Origin: WTFY01 sp965205275
GTDB lineage: Bacteria > Pseudomonadota > Gammaproteobacteria > UBA4575
Assembly (NCBI GenBank): GCA_965205275.1
Contig: CBDBGX010000001.1
Location: 1-64,000, forward strand
Direction of reading: 5' to 3'
DNA length: 64,000 bases
How positions within the stretch are numbered: position 1 is the stretch's first letter; each line of letters starts with the position of its first letter. Of this stretch, positions 50,931 to 59,773 are shown one piece after another. The notes below the pieces were generated by a model that saw nothing but the letters and a program-made list of their open reading frames with translations, did no database searches and was not told where the DNA came from. The translations under genes were made by a program, and so were the position numbers.

Positions 50931-52565
50931 ATGAGTGCATTGGAGACACGACAGGAATCGGTACCGCAAGAGGTCCTTAAAATTGAGGATTTATCCGTCA
51001 ATTTCCGCAATGTAGAGGCGGTAAAACACGTCAGTTTTGACATTATGAAGGGAGAAACCGTTGCCCTGGTAGGGGAATCGGGCTCTGGTAAATCCGTCAG
51101 CGCACTGTCTATACTTCAACTGTTACCCTATCCCGTTGCAAGTCACCCGAACGGTTCCGTCAAAGTCAATGGATTCGAAACCATGGGCGCCAGCAACGAG
51201 GTCCTTCGCAATATCCGTGGCAGCAAGGTCACCATGATCTTTCAGGAGCCGATGACATCGTTGAATCCGCTGCATCGTATCGAAAAACAGATTGGTGAAA
51301 TTCTTCTGATTCACCGTGGCATCAGTGTTAACAATTCCAGGGATCTCATTCTCGATCTCCTGAAACTGGTTGGACTGCAGAATCCGGAAGAAAAAATGCG
51401 TTCATTTCCACATGAACTATCCGGTGGCCAGCGGCAGCGGGTGATGATTGCCATGGCACTTGCCAATGAACCTGACCTGCTGATCGCGGATGAGCCGACA
51501 ACGGCACTGGACGTTACTATTCAGGCACAGATTCTGGAATTACTGAATGATCTGCAGGATCGTCTGGGCATGGCGATGTTGTTGATTACTCATGATCTGG
51601 GAGTAGTCAGACGGATGGCGGACCGGGTTTGTGTAATGACCCAGGGGGAGATTGTCGAGAAGGGAAATTGTGAAGATATCTTCCAGAATCCGCAGCATGA
51701 ATATACCCGTCACTTGCTGGCAGCGGAACCGAAGGGGAATCCGGTTGAAATAAAATCATCCAAAGTGTTGCTTGAGTGCAACAATATCAATGTCAGGTTC
51801 CCGTTGACCAAGGGGTTTTTCTTTGTCAGCAAGTATCTGCAGGCAGTCAACGAGGTGTCGATAAAGGTATCTGCGGGACAGACGCTTGGTGTCGTTGGTG
51901 AATCCGGGTCCGGTAAGACTACCCTGGGCATGTCGATCCTGCGGCTGGTGAAGTCCGATGGTGAAATCCTGCTTGAGGGAGCAGAATTGCAGGGCTTGAA
52001 ATCAAAACAATTGAGACCGTTTCGGCGTGATATGCAGATTGTTTTTCAAGACCCTTACGGGAGTCTGTCACCTAGATTGTCGATTCACCAGATTATAGAA
52101 GAGGGACTGCTGGTCCATGAAAAGCATTTAACGACGGAACAACGCAGAGCAAGAGTAGGTGATGCCCTGCATGAAGTCGGGCTCGATCCTGAATCACAGG
52201 ACCGTTATCCCCATGAGTTCTCCGGCGGTCAACGTCAACGAATCGCAATTGCGCGGGCGCTGATTCTAAAACCAAAATTGCTGGTGCTGGATGAACCGAC
52301 TTCGGCACTGGATATGTCTGTTCAGGCACAGATTGTCGATTTACTGCGTGACCTGCAACACAAACATGATCTGACCTACATCTTTATCAGTCATGATCTT
52401 AAAGTGGTCCGGGCACTGAGTAACCATGTCATTGTAATGAAAGACGGGGTTGTTGTGGAAAGCGGGACTTCCGACGAGATCTTTGATAATCCGCAGACCG
52501 AATATACAAAGGAACTTATCTCCGCGGCCTTTGATCTGGCGACTATTCGCCATGAGAAAAATTAA
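50931..52565 (+). CDS. Peptide ABC transporter, fused double ATPase (YejF-like)
   Basis: The 544-residue protein has two complete ABC domains of the Opp/Dpp type. Domain 1: Walker A GESGSGKS (about 46), Q-loop FQEPMTSLNP, signature LSGGQRQR, Walker B LLIADEP. Domain 2: GESGSGKT (about 325), FQDPYGSLSPR, FSGGQRQR, LLVLDEP. The HEYTRHLLAAEP segment is the Opp/Dpp linker motif. YejF powers import of oligopeptides such as microcin C. No yejA, yejB or yejE genes are adjacent, so its membrane partners must be elsewhere. Confidence 0.9.
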   Translation: MSALETRQESVPQEVLKIEDLSVNFRNVEAVKHVSFDIMKGETVALVGESGSGKSVSALSILQLLPYPVASHPNGSVKVNGFETMGASNEVLRNIRGSKVTMIFQEPMTSLNPLHRIEKQIGEILLIHRGISVNNSRDLILDLLKLVGLQNPEEKMRSFPHELSGGQRQRVMIAMALANEPDLLIADEPTTALDVTIQAQILELLNDLQDRLGMAMLLITHDLGVVRRMADRVCVMTQGEIVEKGNCEDIFQNPQHEYTRHLLAAEPKGNPVEIKSSKVLLECNNINVRFPLTKGFFFVSKYLQAVNEVSIKVSAGQTLGVVGESGSGKTTLGMSILRLVKSDGEILLEGAELQGLKSKQLRPFRRDMQIVFQDPYGSLSPRLSIHQIIEEGLLVHEKHLTTEQRRARVGDALHEVGLDPESQDRYPHEFSGGQRQRIAIARALILKPKLLVLDEPTSALDMSVQAQIVDLLRDLQHKHDLTYIFISHDLKVVRALSNHVIVMKDGVVVESGTSDEIFDNPQTEYTKELISAAFDLATIRHEKN

Positions 52566-52677
52566 GGATTCGGGTGCTGTAAGGAATAACAAATCCGTAG
52601 CTTCACAAAAAATTAACAGACTGTGAAAGTTGAAGCGAATAGCAGGTCAGCGGGTGATGTAAAGGAAAGCTGGTGCT

Positions 52678-53559
52678 ATGGGAACACAAACAGGAATTCT
52701 GGCTGAAGTGCCAAAGCATGTACGTCATCTGTTTTTCAGTCTGACACGGGATGCGGAAGTTGGAATCTTGCTGGCGGAATTAAAGTCATTTGTAGATGGC
52801 GATCAGGTAGTTGCCGGTATCGGCCAGCCTTTCATCGACTTTACCGGCAGCAGCGTTCCCGGAAGTATCACTGCTCCGGTGTACATTGGTTCTGGTGTTG
52901 GTATAGCCGCACTGCCTTATGCATTCTGGCTCTGGTTACGCGGAGATGATCCTGGAAAACTCACGAGACTGGCGCTGGCGATTGAGCAACGGCTTGCACA
53001 GCATTGTAATCTGGAAGATATGATCAATGGTTTCCTGTATGACACAGGCCGTGACCTCACAGGCTATGTTGATGGTACCGAAAATCCTGAAGGAGAAGAG
53101 GCTGTAAGTGCCGCTGTTGTCGCCCCTGATATTGGTAAAACTGCTGGAAGCAGTTTTGTTGCGATACAGAAATGGCAGCACGATCTCGACAGATTCCGGA
53201 GTTGGTCCCGGGAAGAGCAGGATCATACGATTGGCCGCCGCCTTTCTGACAACGAGGAAATTGACGACGCTCCGGCATCTGCACATGTCAAACGCACTGC
53301 ACAGGAGACCTTTGACCCAGAGGCATTTATTCTGAGAAGGTCAATGCCTTACTCTGACCTTACAGGAGACGGGTTGGTATTCGTGGCTTTTGGTCACAGT
53401 TTTACGGCTTTTGACACCTTGATGAAGCAGATGCTGGGTTTGAATGACGGCATTACTGATAGCCTGTTTAACTTCAGTGTGCCTCTGGGTACCAGTTTCT
53501 TCTGGTGCCCGCCCATGAAGGACGATGAGCTGGACCTGAGTCTACTGTCAAACCGATAA
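52678..53559 (+). CDS. Dye-decolorizing (DyP-type) haem peroxidase
   Basis: The 293-residue peroxidase has the catalytic GxxDG motif in TGYVDGTENP (about residue 127), the proximal haem His in SAHVKRTA (about 202), distal Arg in AFILRRSMPYSD and the C-terminal FWCPP region. The length and lack of a Tat signal fit cytoplasmic B-type DyP. Bacterial DyPs oxidise dyes, phenols or haem-related substrates, and some are packed in encapsulin shells; no encapsulin gene is nearby. It overlaps the convergent LLM gene by 12 bases. Confidence 0.9.
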   Translation: MGTQTGILAEVPKHVRHLFFSLTRDAEVGILLAELKSFVDGDQVVAGIGQPFIDFTGSSVPGSITAPVYIGSGVGIAALPYAFWLWLRGDDPGKLTRLALAIEQRLAQHCNLEDMINGFLYDTGRDLTGYVDGTENPEGEEAVSAAVVAPDIGKTAGSSFVAIQKWQHDLDRFRSWSREEQDHTIGRRLSDNEEIDDAPASAHVKRTAQETFDPEAFILRRSMPYSDLTGDGLVFVAFGHSFTAFDTLMKQMLGLNDGITDSLFNFSVPLGTSFFWCPPMKDDELDLSLLSNR

Positions 53560-54465
53560 CCCCAGGTTTTGCCTGACCTGCCGCAATCTTTGAGTGGATG
53601 CAATGGCTTTCTCTCCATTTGGATGGAGATTGCGAATGATGATGTCCGTATACCCGAGTTCCACAATCGCATGCAATTGTCCCGCCACTGAAGCGGCATC
53701 ACCAATCACCAGTGCCGAGGGATCAAATCCCCGGTAACCCTTCTCCGAAACGTACTGTTTAACACTGTCCGCATCCTGGTCACTTTCAGCCACGTAAATA
53801 TCTCTTCGGATTGCAATTGTAGTTGGGTCGCTCTTCCCGTGTCTGCCCAGTGCATCTCTGTAGACTCCCAGGGATTGTTCAGCCTTGTCTATCGTCATGC
53901 CGGGTTCTGCGAGCCAGACTTCCCCCAGTCGTGCTGCGCGGTCTATGGCGACGGGTGCTGACGCACCTATCCAGATGTCAATTTTTTCAGGAGGAACCGG
54001 CGATATATTTGCGTTCTCAAACTGCCATCGTCCGTTGAGTGATACGGTTTCTCCTCGCCAGAGAGCCCGGAGTACTTCTATGGACTGCTCGAATGCGGAA
54101 GGTCGATTCCTGATGTTTGCACCCATGGCGTTGAACTGGTGTCTGCCCTGTCCCAATCCACACTGCATGATAAAGGGTCCTTTGGCGATGCAGGAGAGTG
54201 TGGCAATCTGTTCAGCGGCAAGTACGGGATTCCAAAGTGGCAGGAGATACAACGCTCCGGCAGGGCGATGGTCCCATTCAGCCAACATACGACCTATCAT
54301 CGGCGTATTCTGGTAATAGGGTGTCGGCATCGTGTGATGATCGCCGACAAACAGGGAATCGAGTCCCGCATCGGCCGCTTCTCTGGCTCTGGCAATCATC
54401 TGGGCAGCACCGTCCCGGACGTCTTTCGTCTGGTAGGCACTGGTCACTGATATTCCAATTTTCAT
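53548..54465 (-). CDS. LLM-class (luciferase-like) flavin oxidoreductase
   Basis: This 305-residue TIM-barrel protein shows AREAADAGLDSLFVGDHH, YYQNTPMIGRMLAEWDHRPAG (loop), NPVLAAEQIATLSCIAKGPF, IMQCGLGQGRHQFNAMGAN, FEQSIEVLRALWRGE and PEKIDIWIGASAPVAIDRAARLGE. This is the pattern of bacterial luciferase-like monooxygenases and F420-dependent reductases. Cofactor (FMN or F420) is not clear; gammaproteobacteria usually use FMN. Convergent overlap with the DyP gene. The downstream DyP and this enzyme need not be functionally linked. Confidence 0.85.
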   Translation of the reverse strand: MKIGISVTSAYQTKDVRDGAAQMIARAREAADAGLDSLFVGDHHTMPTPYYQNTPMIGRMLAEWDHRPAGALYLLPLWNPVLAAEQIATLSCIAKGPFIMQCGLGQGRHQFNAMGANIRNRPSAFEQSIEVLRALWRGETVSLNGRWQFENANISPVPPEKIDIWIGASAPVAIDRAARLGEVWLAEPGMTIDKAEQSLGVYRDALGRHGKSDPTTIAIRRDIYVAESDQDADSVKQYVSEKGYRGFDPSALVIGDAASVAGQLHAIVELGYTDIIIRNLHPNGEKAIASTQRLRQVRQNLGLSV

Positions 54466-54467
54466 GG

Positions 54468-54821
54468 TTATTGTTCCTGGGAGGCTGTCCGATGATTTTC
54501 ATGCCAACGAACGATGGTATCATCACCCACCAACACCTCCTTGACCGAGAGCTGAACTATACGCGGTCGATCCTGGATGCCCATGGTTTCGGCCGCCGGG
54601 CGCAACCGTACCAGAAAGTCAGTCAGGGTTTCGGAAATCCGGAGATATCTTTCCCTGTTCTGCACGTGATCCACGACGAGCTTCCATTCGCTATGAACTG
54701 CCTGCTCCTGGCGGCGCAATGCCGGCATTCGTTCCCGCAATTCATCGATGGTCATCAGCGCCTCCTGATAAGCGCTCACCAAGCGGTCGATGCGCCTGCG
54801 GATATGGGCTATTGTTCTCAA
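54468..54821 (-). pseudogene. Remnant of a large serine recombinase (C-terminal part)
   Basis: The 117-residue frame matches the coiled-coil tail of large serine recombinases: RRRIDRLVSAYQEALMTIDE, LRERMPALRRQEQAVHSEW, then RPRIVQLSVKEVLVGDDTIV. No N-terminal catalytic resolvase domain or zinc ribbon is in frame upstream; instead a PIN-domain gene overlaps its start. It therefore looks like a decayed integrase or resolvase from a past mobile element, marking this as an insertion site. Confidence 0.72.
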
Positions 54822-55198
54822 GAAGGTACAAAATTCTTGAGTTCCAAACCATCAATAAAACGAAAATCCCGGTAATTTGCCGTAATGAGTTCAAAGTTGG
54901 ATTGGATGGCCGTGGCTGCGATTAGAGCATCGCCCAGCGTCAGGGCATGACTCTGGGCATGCTGTTTTATCAGAAGGCGAGCGATAATGCTGATATTTTC
55001 ATTCAGTTCCAGTATGCGGATATTGAACGCTTGCAACAGCCTTTCAACCAGTCTGACCTTGCTCTTATTACTTGCGCCCTGCATCAGCTCCATGTAGGTG
55101 ATGGCGCTGATGTGTATATTTTCTGTTTCCTCTATCAACGTGATGGCTTTGACGTTTCGCTTTTCCAGATAAATAAAAATATTGGTATCAAATAGCAA
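54818..55198 (-). CDS. PIN-domain toxin (VapC-like ribonuclease)
   Basis: The 126-residue PIN domain protein has acidic residues at the expected places: LFDTNIFIYL (Asp), SAITYMELMQG (Glu), LTLGDALIAATAI (Asp) and LITANYRDF (Asn). VapC toxins cleave tRNA or rRNA. It overlaps the upstream antitoxin by 11 bases, the usual coupling, and its 3' end touches the recombinase remnant. Partner and likely operator are adjacent. Confidence 0.88.
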   Translation of the reverse strand: MLFDTNIFIYLEKRNVKAITLIEETENIHISAITYMELMQGASNKSKVRLVERLLQAFNIRILELNENISIIARLLIKQHAQSHALTLGDALIAATAIQSNFELITANYRDFRFIDGLELKNFVPS

Positions 55199-55442
55199 GA
55201 TCGCGTCCCTTTCTGCCTGCTTTTATTCGCTCTAGCCCGGCTTCCAAGGAAATATCTTCTCCCAACTGGAAAAAGGCCTGTAATACTTCCGCTCTCTCTT
55301 TCTTGTTCGTTGTTTTTGCACTGGGTTTGATAATGCCGATAACCTGACCGTGGCTGGTCAGCTCAACCTCTTCACCCCGCTTAAGGGCTTCCTTGAGTTC
55401 GCTGGCATGAGTCCTGAGGTGTGAAAATGTGATTGCCTGCAT
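55188..55442 (-). CDS. Phd/YefM-family antitoxin
   Basis: From ATG 55442 the 84-residue protein begins MQAITFSHLRTHASELKEAL, the Phd/YefM DNA-binding fold. EEVELTSHGQVIGIIKPSAK follows, with a C-terminal toxin-binding helix region (EVLQAFFQLGEDISLEAGLER). A longer frame to 55505 exists, but the family start is at 55442. It would neutralise the PIN toxin and autoregulate by binding the palindrome 65 bp upstream. Confidence 0.85.
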   Translation of the reverse strand: MQAITFSHLRTHASELKEALKRGEEVELTSHGQVIGIIKPSAKTTNKKERAEVLQAFFQLGEDISLEAGLERIKAGRKGRDLAI

Positions 55443-55506
55443 GGTTAAACGGCCGTTGTGAGTGAAGTGTGGGAAAGTGTAGCAGCTTGTCATAGTTTTA
55501 TACAAT

Positions 55507-55524
55507 ATGTTTTGTACAAAACAT
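55507..55524. promoter_or_regulatory. Perfect 18-bp palindrome, candidate toxin-antitoxin operator
   Basis: ATGTTTTGTACAAAACAT is fully self-complementary. It lies 65 bp upstream of the antitoxin start. A half-site-like CATAGTTTTATAC is immediately downstream in the direction of transcription, and TATAAA within it could serve as the -10 box. This layout fits an autoregulatory operator for a Phd-type antitoxin. Confidence 0.6.
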
Positions 55525-55550
55525 AGATGATTGCTGTCTCCCGATTAGCT

Positions 55551-55571
55551 GGCGCTTTACTCCGACCCCAT
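55551..55571 (-). repeat. Inverted single copy of the GGGGTCGGAGTAAAG repeat
   Basis: GGCGCTTTACTCCGACCCCA is the reverse complement of TGGGGTCGGAGTAAAGCGCC, the same core as the cluster at 41788-41934. It ends just before the 3' end of the next minus-strand gene (stop at 55573). Confidence 0.6.
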
Positions 55572-55572
55572 A

Positions 55573-56076
55573 CTATTTACATCTTCTATCAATTGGGAAA
55601 CATCGTTTAACGTAACTCCCATTACCCTGATTACCATAGATGACATTATTCTTTTTATCGTAAGCGGTGAGGGTAGCAGTTATAAAACTTCCGTGAGTGT
55701 TATGTTGTATAACCAGTAATTGATTATTGTCCAATTCTGCAATATAAACATCTTCGGGATATCTCGCTGGACCGGTACTATGAACCTGAATGTTAGTATT
55801 TCCCAGAAAACTGACAGAGACTTTGTTACTTGAACTAATGCTAAAAGAGCATTCTTCACCTGTAAATTTAAATCCCACCAATGCCCTTTGAATAGCACTT
55901 CCTGGTACTGTGACACAGCCTTTATGTGTGCCTGTTGGTAAAACTGGATTTGATTGTGGGCTATGATTTATTACTCTTTGAACATCTGTCCTGGTAATGG
56001 AGGGACCACTTTTTATTCCACTACAATTGTTTGTTAATACAATGATACAAAATAAAACGATAACTTTTTTCCCCAT
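55573..56076 (-). CDS. AT-rich predicted lipoprotein of unknown function
   Basis: From the ATG at 56076, preceded by GGGAGAAA, the 167-residue protein starts MGKKVIVLFCIIVLTNNCSG, a lipoprotein-like signal with Cys18 as likely lipid site. The mature part is rich in Ser, Asn and Thr (FSISSSNKVSVSFLGNTNIQ) and ends with basic KRCFPIDRRCK. It contains paired Cys residues. Base composition is clearly more AT-rich than neighbouring genes, suggesting transfer together with the adjacent toxin-antitoxin genes. The longer frame to 56202 overlaps the next gene and is not favoured. Confidence 0.6.
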   Translation of the reverse strand: MGKKVIVLFCIIVLTNNCSGIKSGPSITRTDVQRVINHSPQSNPVLPTGTHKGCVTVPGSAIQRALVGFKFTGEECSFSISSSNKVSVSFLGNTNIQVHSTGPARYPEDVYIAELDNNQLLVIQHNTHGSFITATLTAYDKKNNVIYGNQGNGSYVKRCFPIDRRCK

Positions 56077-56146
56077 TGTTTTATTTCTCCCTGGATATGT
56101 ATATTTAATAATAATAACGCACCTCACTTTTTGAAAGAAGGTAAAT

Positions 56147-56863
56147 ATGATTGATCGCGATCTTGAAATTCGAACACCTGACGGGGACATGACTACGTTC
56201 ATTTCTCATCCTGAGGGGGATGGCCCTTACCCCTTGATCCTGTTCCTGATGGATGCACCGGGCAAGCGTGAAGAACTGCACGACATGGCCCGCCGGCTTG
56301 CGGCAAAGGGTTATTATGTGATGTTGCCGAATCTGTATTACCGACGTACCCCGGTTTTCGACGTGGTGGCCGAAGGCCGGGACGTCATGCGTGAGCACAT
56401 GGCATCACTCAGTATTCCCGCAGTCTGCCAGGACGTAGCAGCAATGCTCGAATTTACAACCGGTGACTCGGCTGCGCGTGCAGGAGCCATAGGTTGTGTG
56501 GGATACTGCATGAGTGGACCGTTTGCCTTTGCACTGGCGGCGTTGGAACAGCGGATAGCGGCATCGGCGTCGATACACGGCGTTATGCTGTGTTCCGATC
56601 AACAGGACTCTCCTCATCTGCTGGCGGATCGCGTCAAAGGTGAACTGTATTTCGGTTGTGCCGAGAACGACGATTACGTTCCGGAGGGGATGATTGAGGC
56701 GCTGGAAAAGCATCTGAAGCAGGTTGGGGCAGACTACCGAATCGAGTGGTATCCTGGAACGGGTCATGGTTTTGTGTTTCCCGAACGTGACGCAGCCTAC
56801 AACGAGGAGGCCGCAGAGCGACACTGGGAACGGCTTATTGACTTGTTCCAGCGCAAACTCTGA
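56147..56863 (+). CDS. Dienelactone hydrolase family protein
   Basis: The 238-residue alpha/beta hydrolase has Cys nucleophile in CVGYCMSGPFA (GxCxG, about residue 123), Asp in AENDDYVPEG and His in PGTGHGFVFPE. The lid-side FLMDAPGKREELHDMARRLA and GYYVMLPNLYYR are typical of the DLH family, which opens lactone rings in aromatic degradation, though many members have other roles. It is divergent from the AT-rich lipoprotein. Confidence 0.88.
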   Translation: MIDRDLEIRTPDGDMTTFISHPEGDGPYPLILFLMDAPGKREELHDMARRLAAKGYYVMLPNLYYRRTPVFDVVAEGRDVMREHMASLSIPAVCQDVAAMLEFTTGDSAARAGAIGCVGYCMSGPFAFALAALEQRIAASASIHGVMLCSDQQDSPHLLADRVKGELYFGCAENDDYVPEGMIEALEKHLKQVGADYRIEWYPGTGHGFVFPERDAAYNEEAAERHWERLIDLFQRKL

Positions 56864-56869
56864 ATTAGT

Positions 56870-57454
56870 TTAAATCAGTTGTGTCGCGATCGGCTTCGCC
56901 TTGAGAGTCATTTCCTGTCGTCTGATGAACAACGCACGGGCTTCGTCAGGAGCTTTTCGTGATTCCTCCCAGACTGACAGATCCCGATACCAGGTCACGA
57001 GCAACATTGTGCCAATCTCGGATGTTCGATCGGGTTCCGCGAATAGACACTGTACCTGACAGTCGAAACTTTCCTCAAAACTGATCCACGCTTTATTGGA
57101 TATATCTGCGATTTCGTCAACATCACGATTGAAAACCCTGAACCAGCGAAATACATAAATACCCGGTTTCTCTCGAGGTGTATGATCGATTGGTCTGACC
57201 GTCGGTACGAGGTCCGTCTGTTGAATAATCTCGAAGTCGCCTGGCAAGGCAGTGAAATCACCTTGCTCGTTTTCGCTGCTGGTCACGAGGTAGACCTCAT
57301 TCGTGGCAAGACCGAGACGGCCTCCAAACAGACCGAATATCTGCACGTTTCCGGCTTGCAATGACTGTGCTACAGTCTCTCGTACCGCGCGAACAAGGTT
57401 CGTTGCCAGGGACGAATTCGGATCGCTCAGTTGATATACTCGATAATGAACCAT
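56870..57454 (-). CDS. NIPSNAP-like protein of unknown function
   Basis: The 194-residue protein seems to contain two ferredoxin-like dimeric barrel halves. First half: QIFGLFGGRLGLATNEVYLVTS and GDFEIIQQTDLVPTVRP. Second half: GIYVFRWFRVFNRDVDEIADIS, then IGTMLLVTWYRDLSVWEES. This matches the NIPSNAP pattern of paired repeats, whose biochemical role in bacteria is unknown. It faces the dienelactone hydrolase gene with 6 bp between stops. Confidence 0.62.
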   Translation of the reverse strand: MVHYRVYQLSDPNSSLATNLVRAVRETVAQSLQAGNVQIFGLFGGRLGLATNEVYLVTSSENEQGDFTALPGDFEIIQQTDLVPTVRPIDHTPREKPGIYVFRWFRVFNRDVDEIADISNKAWISFEESFDCQVQCLFAEPDRTSEIGTMLLVTWYRDLSVWEESRKAPDEARALFIRRQEMTLKAKPIATQLI

Positions 57455-57531
57455 GAGTCATCCTGGGCTGTAAAAACGAACCCGGAGTATAACAAATCAG
57501 AATAATCTAACCTTGTAATCGAGAAGAGCAT

Positions 57532-58467
57532 ATGAAAACAACCACCATAAAAAACACCAACCTTGACGTCAGCATGTTCTGCCTGGGTGGCCAGAGCTTT
57601 GGTTCCCGCGACAGCAAAGCTGTCTCCTATGCCATGCTTGATCAATTTGTTGAGGCTGGCGGTAACTTTCTGGATACCGCCAACAACTATGCTGTCTGGA
57701 ACGGCCAGGGCGGCGAAAGCGAAACCATGCTGGGCAACTGGATGACTGATCGAGGTAACCGGGATCAGATTGTCCTGGCAACCAAGATGGGTGGGCGTGC
57801 CAAGGATGCTCCAATGTCGTCTAAACCGGAACACATCCTGCAGGAGTGTGATCGGAGCCTGAAACGCCTGCAGACTGATCATATTGATTTGTATTACTTC
57901 CATTGTGATGATCGCTCAGTGCCTTTGGAAGATCAGTTGGGCGCCATGGACCAACTGGTTAAGGAAGGCAAGGTAAGGTATGTTGGCGCCAGCAACTTTA
58001 AAGCCTGGCGGCTGGCAGAGGCAGCTGCTGTCAGTACAGCCAACAATATCACAGCCTTCTGCTGCGTTCAGCAGCGTTATACCTACCTGCGTCCACGGGT
58101 TGATGCCAATTTCGGCTTTCAGAAGTCCTGCAATGATGATTTGCTCGAATACTGTGCACAACGGGACTTTCAACTGATTGCCTATTCGCCCCTGTTGGGC
58201 GGCGCCTACATTCGGGAAGACCGCAAGCTACAGCGGCAGTACCATCATCGCGATTCAGATGTGCGTAAAGCAGTATTATTCCAGATCGCTGAAGAGACAG
58301 GCGCTACACCTAACCAGGTAATCCTGGCCTGGATGACGGGACGTGGTGTCATACCAATATCAGGAGCCAGTACGGCGGATCAGATGAGTGAGAGTCTGGT
58401 TGGTTTCGACCTGACCCTGACGGATGACATTCTCGACCGTCTCGACGCGGCTGGAGCAGAACAGTAG
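57532..58467 (+). CDS. Aldo/keto reductase
   Basis: The 311-residue TIM-barrel oxidoreductase has the catalytic residues Asp and Tyr in FLDTANNYAVW, Lys in VLATKMGGRAKDA and His in DLYYFHCDDRS. YVGASNFKAWRLAEA and VIPISGASTADQMSE are the usual NADP(H)-binding features. It is most like the AKR11/YcsN-type group. Substrate unknown. ATG 57532 with GAGAAGAGCAT upstream. Single gene on plus, followed by convergent minus-strand operon. Confidence 0.9.
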   Translation: MKTTTIKNTNLDVSMFCLGGQSFGSRDSKAVSYAMLDQFVEAGGNFLDTANNYAVWNGQGGESETMLGNWMTDRGNRDQIVLATKMGGRAKDAPMSSKPEHILQECDRSLKRLQTDHIDLYYFHCDDRSVPLEDQLGAMDQLVKEGKVRYVGASNFKAWRLAEAAAVSTANNITAFCCVQQRYTYLRPRVDANFGFQKSCNDDLLEYCAQRDFQLIAYSPLLGGAYIREDRKLQRQYHHRDSDVRKAVLFQIAEETGATPNQVILAWMTGRGVIPISGASTADQMSESLVGFDLTLTDDILDRLDAAGAEQ

Positions 58468-58531
58468 CAGGCAGTCCCTCTGAAGAGACCAGGCGATATT
58501 TCAACTGAAAGAAATGTGCTTTGACTGAGGA

Positions 58532-59773
58532 TCATAAGTAATACAGCCAGCGAATGAAAACCCTGGTACCGCCACCTGATGTGATGCTTTTGTCCTGCAA
58601 AGGGATGCCACCAAATTCATCGCCGCCACGTCCGAGGGATTGCATCATTCCCAACTGAACGCGTTGGTGATCTCCCGGTTCATAGGAGATTGATGTCTGC
58701 AACAGAGAAGACGAATCGCGCAGGTTGACCAGCAACGTAAGCGACTGGTTCAATAACGGGTGCCAGGGTACTGTCAGACCCAGAGTGCCATAGTCGCGCA
58801 TGACATTGAATACCTCGCCGCGAAGTAGCCGGACGCGAAGCGGCTCAGGAATCAGTCCGATATTGTCCGGCATCTGGCGCATCCCGAATCCATTTCGATA
58901 GTACTCTGCAAACAGATAAACCAGCATGTCGTTGATGACGACACTGTAATCCAGATTAACGACCCCACTGACCTGTGTTTTGCCAGAATCAAGCCGTGTC
59001 GCAACGATATCTGATCGCAGCATTGCGCCACCCAGCGGCAGCATGCCGGAAACCGCGAACACCTGATCGTTGTAGTGTTTTGCAGCGAGTGCCTCCCATT
59101 CGTTTTCGCCGACAAAACCGTGCCATTTCATCGCCGTACTGGTTACCTGTCCGGAGATATCACCAGAGGTGGTACGACGCCCTATCGTGAGAAATTGCAG
59201 ATCACTGCCGTTTTCGAACAACCGCTCGATCAGCAGCAGGTCATCTCCGGCCTTGTAATCCTGGTCCACGACGGTCGGTGCGAATGGACTAAAAATATCC
59301 ATGGGAGAAAAAGCCAGTCCATTACCCCAACTCACTGCCTGTCGACCTAATGTCAAAGCCCAGGGTCCGCTTCTGTATTGCAACGCAAGTCTGTCGAGCC
59401 TGTGCAGGCTGCGATGTCTGTCGCCGTCTTCAATCTCGAAGGTCAGATCCATGATGCGGGCATCGTCATCAACGATGGTCTGGTCAAGGGAGGTTTGTGG
59501 CGCACTGTCAAACGAAAATGAATCGCCAGAGATGACAGTGGTTGAATGGTCCACAATCAATTTGAGTGCACTCCATTTATGACGAAACAGCAGCCGGAGG
59601 TCGGCTCCATTGTCATAGACAGGTGTGCCGGTCTGCAGGCGTTGAATGTCGTGATGGGGGAGAAAGGCTACGGTTCCAAACCATTTCAGGCGGACATCCA
59701 GTTCCAGCGCAGTTGCATTTGTGGCTACCAACAAGCCGACCAGGCACAGTACGCAGTTGGTGAGTTGTTTCAT
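58532..59773 (-). CDS. Predicted outer-membrane beta-barrel protein of an ABC-linked operon
   Basis: The 413-residue protein has a cleavable signal (LTNCVLCLVGLLVATNATALE) and a body of alternating strands. LDRLALQYRSGPWALTLGRQAVSWG and LAFSPMDIFSPFAP resemble porin-like DUF1302-type barrels. The C-terminal strand ends in aromatics (FIRWLYYL). It overlaps the ATPase stop by four bases, so it is co-translated with the exporter. It is probably the outer-membrane component; no named family was recognised with confidence. Confidence 0.7.
   Translation of the reverse strand: MKQLTNCVLCLVGLLVATNATALELDVRLKWFGTVAFLPHHDIQRLQTGTPVYDNGADLRLLFRHKWSALKLIVDHSTTVISGDSFSFDSAPQTSLDQTIVDDDARIMDLTFEIEDGDRHRSLHRLDRLALQYRSGPWALTLGRQAVSWGNGLAFSPMDIFSPFAPTVVDQDYKAGDDLLLIERLFENGSDLQFLTIGRRTTSGDISGQVTSTAMKWHGFVGENEWEALAAKHYNDQVFAVSGMLPLGGAMLRSDIVATRLDSGKTQVSGVVNLDYSVVINDMLVYLFAEYYRNGFGMRQMPDNIGLIPEPLRVRLLRGEVFNVMRDYGTLGLTVPWHPLLNQSLTLLVNLRDSSSLLQTSISYEPGDHQRVQLGMMQSLGRGGDEFGGIPLQDKSITSGGGTRVFIRWLYYL

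Noticed and set aside
54198..54875. 225-codon plus-strand frame across the LLM and recombinase-remnant genes
   Set aside because: Its protein is low in pattern and antisense to two recognised sequences.
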